Shown here one piece after another: positions 57,222-64,000 of a DNA stretch of 64,000 bases. Origin of the DNA: Triatoma infestans (Eukaryota; Arthropoda; Insecta; Hemiptera; Reduviidae). The DNA lies in NCBI GenBank assembly GCA_011037195.1, contig JAAEAF010001082.1, forward strand, positions 62,001-126,000, in the 5' to 3' direction. A model generated the notes under the pieces. It worked only from the letters and a program-made list of their open reading frames with translations, had not been told where the DNA came from and made no database searches. The translations under genes and the position numbers were made by a program. Positions within the stretch are counted from its first letter, which is position 1; each line of letters starts with the position of its first letter.

Positions 57222-58680
57222 TGGCTTAGATCTTCGCGAGCTAATGAGGCAAAAGCTTGAGCCGCAACTCGAAAATCGCACCAAATTAAGAAAAAACAAT
57301 ATATGGACTTAAAATTTAATGTAAAAATAAAATTTAGCTTTAGCCAAATATGAGTTTTTTTAAGATCTGTAAAAAAATATATGTATCACATTTTAACATT
57401 GACAATAAAGAGCGCTAAAATGTATAGTAATTAAAAAAGTCAAAAATTCATTTCTTTGCATTCTTTTTTTGGAAGTATAAAAATACGCCATTTAAATTCT
57501 AAACACCCAAACAATGAGTATAAATAATTTAAAGTGAGTGAAATCAACACAAATCATTTTGTTGACAATAAGAAAAGCGTCAATAAAATAAGTACACAAT
57601 AAGGTATTATTTGTTTCTAAATTCTCTGAGAGAATTAAAATTTAAAAAATTTTAAGCGATAAAGAGATAAATTTAAAGAGAGATTTTTTCTCCCCTGAGA
57701 GAAAAATTTAAAATTGTTTTGGAACAAACGAGAAAAATATCAACGAAATTTAGAAGTAAAGCGAAACTTGAAAACCTCCGAAATAGACGATCTAAAAAAA
57801 ATGGGGCTGAAGCGAATTTTTGTATGCAATTTTAATTAAGCAACATGAATGAGGCGATAGAGAATAAGAAACTAGTTCTTCACTACTTCATAGAATAGAA
57901 GCGGGGGGGGGGAGAGCCTCATTCCACTGCGACCTACAAAAGTAAGCTTTTTTTCAGGTGGCTTTACGTCCAACTACCAAATTAGGTGGGATTTGCGACT
58001 CACCAGTCAATATCTTAAATTTATTACTTTGAAGGACATTTCACTTACAGACGTTAAGATTTAGCCAAAATTGTTAGCTGAAAAAGTCAAATATAGCTAG
58101 TTATGTTTAGACGCATAAATAGAAAACAAGAAAAATATTACTGCTTTGAGGCTGGTGAATTCACCAAAAAAATTTTATAAAGAAAGTTTCTAAAACAATC
58201 AAAAAGCAGGGTGATGGATATATGGTCAATAATAAAAATTAGATTGTGACCGTATAAAATGATAAGGGTACGATTTACTGGTGGGAGATTCAGTTAATCT
58301 TATCAGTAATGAAACATAGAGAAGTTAATGGTGCACACTTGATACGCTTTTGATAACAAAAGAGGGGAAACAGACTACACATACATATATACATACACAC
58401 ACACTGTCAGTGATGTTGTCCAACTCGAAACATTCTTCTTGACACTCAGTTTGTTCCACTAAACCTTAGGGTGCGCTCCAAACCCTATAAACTAAATACA
58501 ACCACTTTATAACATCCTCCCTTTGGCAGTTTAGTTTGCACCCTTCAGTATAGTTAATATTGCTAGTAAGGGCAGTAGAAAAGAAATAAGGTGTTTTGAT
58601 AGTGATTTCGTAATCCGATTTTCAAAACTCGCAAGACTTCTTTTTACCACTGTTAATGCAATTATCAAATTGACATTGGA
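57222..58680. other. Intergenic DNA
   Basis: Contains G9 at 57903-57911 followed by gcctcattccactgcgacct, which is the inverse of a motif at 14792-14812. Otherwise no recognisable features. Confidence 0.4.
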
Positions 58681-58789
58681 ACACAAATTTCCTTTAACTT
58701 GGAAATTTTTTTATTAGTTGCCGAATGTGTTTGTTTCACTTCAACCAGAAGACAATGTCAATACTTTACCATAAACACGAATATTTGAA

Positions 58790-59070
58790 ATGTAACGTCA
58801 CACATTTCTCCGAACACACTAAAATCAATTTTACTAGAAAAATGTCTAAAATAAAAATGATAGGTTTATTATAAACTGTGCAGTTACCATTCCAAGTTTA
58901 AACAAAATCGTTGCAGACTTTCTTGTGAAAATTCAAAACAAACAAAAAAGTTAATGGTTTACGTGCAGTTTGTAATTTAGTTTTAATAAAATCATTGGAG
59001 CCGTTTTCAGAAATAAAACAAATTTGATACGATTACAATACTTCCTCTTACTTGGAGTAAGAGAAAGTAA
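58790..59070 (+). repeat. Partial TIR-bearing repeat (right end)
   Basis: Plus-orientation unit (aaaatcaattttactagaaa, then ccaagtttaaacaaaatcgttg) joined directly to the family's right terminus tacaatacttcctcttactt and gagtaagagaaagtaaaa. Confidence 0.65.
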
Positions 59071-59379
59071 AATAATTTTAAACACTCAAGACACCTAATT
59101 TTATAAAAATCCCATTTATACTGCCAAGCTGAGATGTACTGCGTGGTTCGTGGATTTCTTTTGATAGGTTACCATGTGAAATTTATGTTTATCCACTTCC
59201 GCCCACAATTATTTGATCGATAGTTGGGCGTGAAGCGTGCCTCAACAAATTAGGCATTACTACTGCTAAAGTCCAATTTCTCAATGATTTTCTAGAAATC
59301 TGGATTTCTAGCAATTAGTATAATACGCTTTAATAGATGAGTACCGTTTGTTTTATTAAGGTAAAGTAACTTCAACCGA

Positions 59380-59690
59380 ACCTTAACTATGAGATTTCCA
59401 TAGAATTCTGAAAAAATCAGTTTTACTCGAAAAATATTTGAAATAAAAATGATAGGCCTTTATATATATATAAGAAATTTAAGGAAAATTATTAGTCATT
59501 TTTGTGATATCCTGAAATACCTAAAAAAATAAAAAACTGAAATACAAAGTTTGAGCCTTCTGTGATTTTGTGGGTCTTATTTTTAGCGCACACATACACA
59601 CAAACCAGCTACTAGTTTGAAAAAATGTACTTTCATAAAAATACCCATTTACGAAATATTTCGTGTTAGCAATTCCTAATCTTTGAGCAA
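59380..59690 (+). repeat. Divergent partial TIR-bearing repeat
   Basis: aaaaatcagttttactcgaa, then atatttgaaataaaaatgat, then a gtttgagccttctgtgattt block and a cacacatacacacaaacc tract follow the family order. Confidence 0.45.
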
Positions 59691-60174
59691 TTGGACAAAG
59701 TAAAATACTATGAATTATGAAAGTTGTAAGAATAAAAAATTGTAAATCCTCTCACTTTGAATGTTTACAAAGAAAGATTTGCAATTTTTGCTCAATAATT
59801 CGAAAAACACAAAACTTATGCTTTTTACACGAGTAAGTGCAACATAATCAACTTAAACATTTTCAAAGTAAATAATAAGTTTTGTGTAAAAAAGAAAAAT
59901 TTGTGGATAACATTGTCACAATATTTATATATGCGAGAATATGTTACAGAAATTTCAAGTCCGGAATAATATATATACAAAAGCGAAACGAATAGAATTG
60001 AATTTGACTATTCACAAGTATTTAATTGGTACATAAAAATTTTAATGAATTTTACACAAAGATGTAACTTTATTTCTGTTAAGAACTACAATTCATATAT
60101 TTATATTACAAAATGTAGCTGGTTTAAAACAAATCAACGAGCTAAAAACAAGATATTCTAAAAGAGAAGTTTCA

Positions 60175-60276
60175 CTAAGGAGTATGTACGACAAGATTAC
60201 TATCATCTTCATCATAAATATAAAATTCTGGTTTGTCAGAAGGCTTTTTTTTTGCTGCCTTCTTAAAGAATTTCAT
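60175..60276 (-). CDS. Small ORF or possible first exon, unknown
   Basis: 33 codons from ATG 60276 to TAG 60175, composition unlike the AT-rich surroundings: a basic start (KFFKKAAKKKPSDKPEF) followed by an acidic YIYDEDDSNLVV. A GT after the DEDD codons (gtaatc) could be a splice donor, making this a first coding exon of a gene extending to lower coordinates. I found no convincing second exon and do not recognise the protein. It may be chance. Confidence 0.25.
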   Translation of the reverse strand: MKFFKKAAKKKPSDKPEFYIYDEDDSNLVVHTP

Positions 60277-61012
60277 AAATGTTAGTAATGTATATTATTT
60301 AACCTCGATCGGAATTTAACTTAATATCTGATGAAATAGAGAAGAGAACCACCAAGTGTATAAGTGACCTGTCAGACCGAACAAGTTATCAGGCATCTTA
60401 TCATATCAAATCAAATCTTTGCCAAAAATGCTGTCATATTGTTGCAAAGATTCAAATTGCAAATATTATTTGAAAAGAAGATTACTTAATTTAGTTAATC
60501 TCTTATATTGTAAAAATGTTGTGATAAAAAATTTTTATTGTTCATATCTGTATTTGCATATTAACAATTTGACAATGTAGACTCAAACATGATATTACGT
60601 TTAGATACCATTACCAAATCACATACCAAGTTTTCACCCAAAAACCAACAACGCGACTTTTCAGTCTTTAGTTTGCCTTGATTTCCTATAAAATATTTTC
60701 AAATGATTTATCATTAAAATTCGCAAACTAACTACATTAAAGAAAGGTTTATTAATATTTGTAGAATTATTTTTTTACAAGAAAAATTATATTTGAATGG
60801 TTCTGAAAGAGCTGGAACCATAAACTTTTCTCTGATGTCTGACGAGTTTTCGGAACATTCTCGAAGAAGGCGGCCATTAATTATCTTAAAATTTGAAATG
60901 TTAACAGTTTATATATAATGGTCACTTCTATATAAGATATTGTTCAGCAAATTAACTGAAAGATCTCAGATATTAGGTTTAACCAACCCTGAACTATCAG
61001 TGCTTGTTTTGC
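60277..61012. other. AT-rich intergenic DNA
   Basis: No recognisable features. Confidence 0.4.
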
Positions 61013-61024
61013 TGGAGATTAATT

Positions 61025-61250
61025 TTTTTTTAAATTTAAGGCGCGTCAACATATTGGCGCCCGGAGACTTCTCAGTGCACTGCCGGCATCCGGAAAGTGT
61101 TCTCTCGTTACAGACAACACTGTCCATCACCGGACAGTGACCTGTAGGGGCTCCTAGGAAGAAAAAAATCTAAGAGCAGCACAGCTGGACCGAACCTGGG
61201 TCCTCCGCGTGGGAGTCCAGTGTGCTAACCACTGAGCTAATCCTTCCATT
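61025..61250 (-). repeat. tRNA-derived SINE, minus strand
   Basis: Reverse complement shows ggattagctcagtggttagc (A box), ggttcggtccag (B box variant), the body with the tctcgttacagacaac palindrome, and the 3' gcgccttaa end. Flanked by tggagattaatt (61013-61024) and tggggattaatt (61251-61262), one mismatch. Confidence 0.85.
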
Positions 61251-61489
61251 TGGGGATTAATTAAGATAGTCAAGCAATACATGATGGTACCTGTTATTAT
61301 GTGGTAGGGACAAATAAGTAAGTTTCCACCAGAACTTATCTCTAGGCAAACATTCAATATTTCGTAAAAATGGTGAACTTGTTGAAAATTCATCAATTAA
61401 TACTTTGGGGAGTGTATCATAACAGATTTTTACAATTTCAAATTTATTAAATCACAACTGGTTTCTGTAATAATAATATTAGATAAAAC

Positions 61490-61665
61490 TAGGGCAGCAA
61501 GTTCGATTAGAGCAGAAGAGGGTTTGAGACAGACGGTGGACTTTAGATTTTCTCTTTCTAGAAACCTGTACGGTTCACTATCCAGTGATGGGCACTATGC
61601 AGTGGTGTTGGAGTTTACCAGAGAACACTGTGTGCAGGACGGCAGTACACTGAACAGGCTGTAAC
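61490..61665 (+). repeat. tRNA-derived SINE, degenerate copy
   Basis: Retains ttcactatccagtgatggg, ccagagaacactgtg and ggcagtacactgaacaggct from the family body; the head is poorly preserved. Confidence 0.6.
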
Positions 61666-62100
61666 AATTAGGTTTCTTAGGTGATCTGGCAATTCTTCTT
61701 TTGTTGAAAACCAATTTGTATGCAATACTCAGGGATGTGAAGGAGAAGACAGTTTCTTCATGGTTTTGCCAAGTCAAACCATATTTTCTTGCTTCTCTAA
61801 CTAAGGAGAGGTATTTGGATATCAAGTTTCTCTGGTACTGAAGCATGTATTCACCAATGATTCATTGGAATTCTCCTACATTTCTCCGCAAGGTTTAAAG
61901 TGCTGATATCTCTTCGGAACCTTAGAGCTTCTATTTCCGTTTGGATTTCCATCGCTGGTATCAGTGTAGATTTTGGTGCACCAGTTACAACCCTTAAAGT
62001 CTTGTTCAATAGTTTTTTCCTACGCCATGACTTCGGCTATTCACCTATTCTGCGTTGTGTGGTCCAGTATAAAATTTTAGGCTGCGCTGGCGACTAATGT
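61666..62100 (-). mobile_element. LINE fragment downstream of RT
   Basis: Minus-strand reading LRVVTGAPKSTLIPAMEIQT, then EIEALRFRRDISTLNLAEK resembles the 'LR.ITGA.RSTPI.AM...' post-RT region found in several insect LINE clades. A following frame, YLSLVREARKYGLTWQNHEE, is open and may be part of the same element. Confidence 0.5.
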
Positions 62101-62249
62101 TGCCAGTATAGTTGGAAATCCTGGGGTACGTGAGAACAATCTTGAACACAAACAACTTTTACCCCCTTGTTTAATAAAGTCGCATTTCCAGAATACTGAT
62201 TTTGACCGATAACTTGTATTTTATGCTGTTGGCGGTATTAAAACCGTAT

Positions 62250-62400
62250 AAGAATGTTTCGCTTCTTGTGATTTTCCTTTTTGGAAATTTCACATTAACA
62301 CATTCACACACATAATTTTTTTTTCAGGGGGCTCAAAATTTCAGTTAAGAACTCGATTCTCCAAAAATTGAGAGAATAGCAATATTTTCTTGTATAGTAG
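62250..62400 (-). repeat. Possible decayed end of the TIR-bearing repeat
   Basis: A cacattcacacacat tract, then ggggctcaaaatttcagtt and gattctccaaaaattgagag follow the family's right-end order loosely. Confidence 0.3.
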
Positions 62401-64000
62401 ACTTATAATATGAAGAATAAAATTCTTAAAAATAGATCTGATTTGTTAATGCAAAATATAAAAGGAATTTAAATATAATTTTTTTTAAAGAAACTCCCAT
62501 GCCAACAGTGTTAAAGGCACGCCCCAAAAATAGATAACTAGAAACAAATAAAATAAAAAATATGACATAAATGAAGAACAAGCGCAGAATAGAAGGAGCT
62601 GGGAGGTGAGGGACAAGCCATTGTCTGGGTAATCGTTCTGAGGTGAGCGTGAAGAATGGTGCATGAATGACTGTCGAGTATTTGTTAATGTTTGTTATAT
62701 TTGTACCTCGCCAGCCGACAAGCTCAGCGGGAGAAATGTATTTATTTTCTTTATTTTTATTTTATGAATAGATAACCCGCTGTGCCTTAATACACAATCG
62801 TTTAGTCATTTAATTAGAATTACCTTGCCTATAATAATCTAATATATGTATCGATATGATCCATGCACATTAAGAGAACAGAATTATCGATATATTCACA
62901 AAACTTAAATAATATTTATAAAGTGAGAGCGAGAGTGAAAGAATTATGTTTATGTAAATGCTTGTCTTTTAAATACTTTAACGGCAATAAAAGACTAAAT
63001 ATTGCAAAACTTGTTCATTTGAAGAGAACAATAAATTAACAATAAATCCAAGTATGCAGGGAGGAAATCGATAAAAAGAAGTATCCGATTATTTCAAGCT
63101 CATCATCTTTTCTAACATTCAAGCCACACACAGGGCTTATCACGATTTGGGACTGTCTAAAACATGCCAATCGAGAGAATGTAACCATAATCCAATCTCT
63201 CTCTCGCTTAGAGACACGGCCATTCTTGTAATTAGAACGCCAAGAGGGTCTATCAGCACTGCAAGAAGCCCTATTTATTCATTTTGCGCTATCATAATAG
63301 TAACACATTGCGGCACTTTACGAGACCTTCGATGCAAATCAAATCTCTTAACAGATTTTCTTCAAACTTGGATTTTTTTAAAATGTTTAGTTCCATACTG
63401 TGAAGGTAAGTAGAAAGTCACATTTCTCTTCAAGCGATTCATAAACAGATTTTTTTAAGGAAATATTAATACTGAATATGGCTCCACTATAAAACACATG
63501 CCTGCGCTATGTAATGGAATCAAGTCAGCCATTACTAAGGAAATTCGCATCCAAGCGTGAGTCACAATTAGTCCCATTTCAGCCGCACTGAACTTCACCA
63601 CTGATCACTTCATCTTGGCATTACCCTCTGTCACGCCCAACGCAATGTATTGGCAAATGAGCTTCAACTTGGACAGCGAAGTTTCTTCTACTATCCTAGT
63701 CCTAGTTTCTCTACTGTTACTGTCCTAGTTTCTCCTACTGGGAGCTGTCTCTAGCTCCCACCAAGAGTTACAAGCAATGGGAATAAAAAGCCGACCATCT
63801 AGGGAGAATAAAAAGAAGAATAAACAAGTCTCAAGATCAATCTTGAAGGAATCATAAAGTTAATCACTAATCATGCCATCTAATCCACCATTAGAACAAG
63901 CAAGAACAAACTAGACACGATTCTTCAAGCGACTCATTTCAGCCAACGCTACCATTCAATTATAACAAGCTACTAACATCAACAATCATCGCCCGGTCAC
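62401..64000. other. Intergenic DNA to the window end
   Basis: An 88-codon plus-strand frame at 63147-63413 is not recognisable, and the 63500-63780 patch is GC-richer with tctagctccca-type short repeats. Nothing I can name. Confidence 0.35.

Noticed and set aside
1..64000. CRISPR arrays, bacterial operons or ribosomal RNA genes
   Set aside because: No spaced direct repeats, ribosome-binding-site-led ORF clusters or rRNA-like conserved blocks; the window is eukaryotic.

Overview
This is an AT-rich eukaryotic window from an arthropod genome, most likely an insect. The evidence is one host gene split by canonical GT..AG introns, a dense load of Tc1/mariner elements, tRNA-derived SINEs, R1/jockey/RTE-like LINE debris, and an insect-style LTR element. 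I cannot name the species from the sequence.

The only host gene I can fully support is on the minus strand, from ATG at 43307 to TAA at 17374. Eleven exons join without a frameshift or internal stop into a 598-codon WD-repeat protein of the axonemal outer-arm dynein intermediate chain type (DNAI2/IC69-like). All ten introns are GT..AG. The seven introns between exons 1 and 9 that exceed 1 kb hold most of the transposon fragments of the central part: mariners in introns 1, 2, 3 and 4, LINE debris in introns 3, 6 and 8, SINEs in introns 2, 3 and 4, and small hammerhead-like elements in introns 4, 6 and 7.

Layout. 1-2403: two inverted copies of a TIR-bearing interspersed repeat with internal ~300-bp units. 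5161-7009: a compact LTR element encoding PHD finger-Gag-zinc knuckles-aspartic protease but no reverse transcriptase. 7390-9300: a LINE reverse-transcriptase relic interrupted by a 267-bp inverted hammerhead-like dimer with an 11-bp target duplication. 9300-17370: AT-rich DNA with one mariner relic, one SINE and little else. 17374-43307: the dynein gene. 43819-44050: a SINE upstream of the gene. 44563-45243: a shorter copy of the 1-2403 repeat. 45902-47191: a nearly intact DD34D mariner. 47194-50120: an R1-like LINE relic with a second LINE nested in it (15-bp target duplication). 50120-64000: intergenic repeats, including another repeat copy (55096-56075), SINEs, a LINE fragment and a tandem ~270-bp duplication.

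The signal most worth attention is a family of short elements with a hammerhead-ribozyme-like core (CTGANGA, a GGGC/GCCC hairpin, GAAA, a palindromic stem III, a GTC cleavage triplet and CATC/GATG stem I). At least three insertions are head-to-head dimers flanked by 8-13-bp target duplications, as expected of Penelope-like or retrozyme-type retroelements. No computation or database search was run; family names rest on motif recognition.
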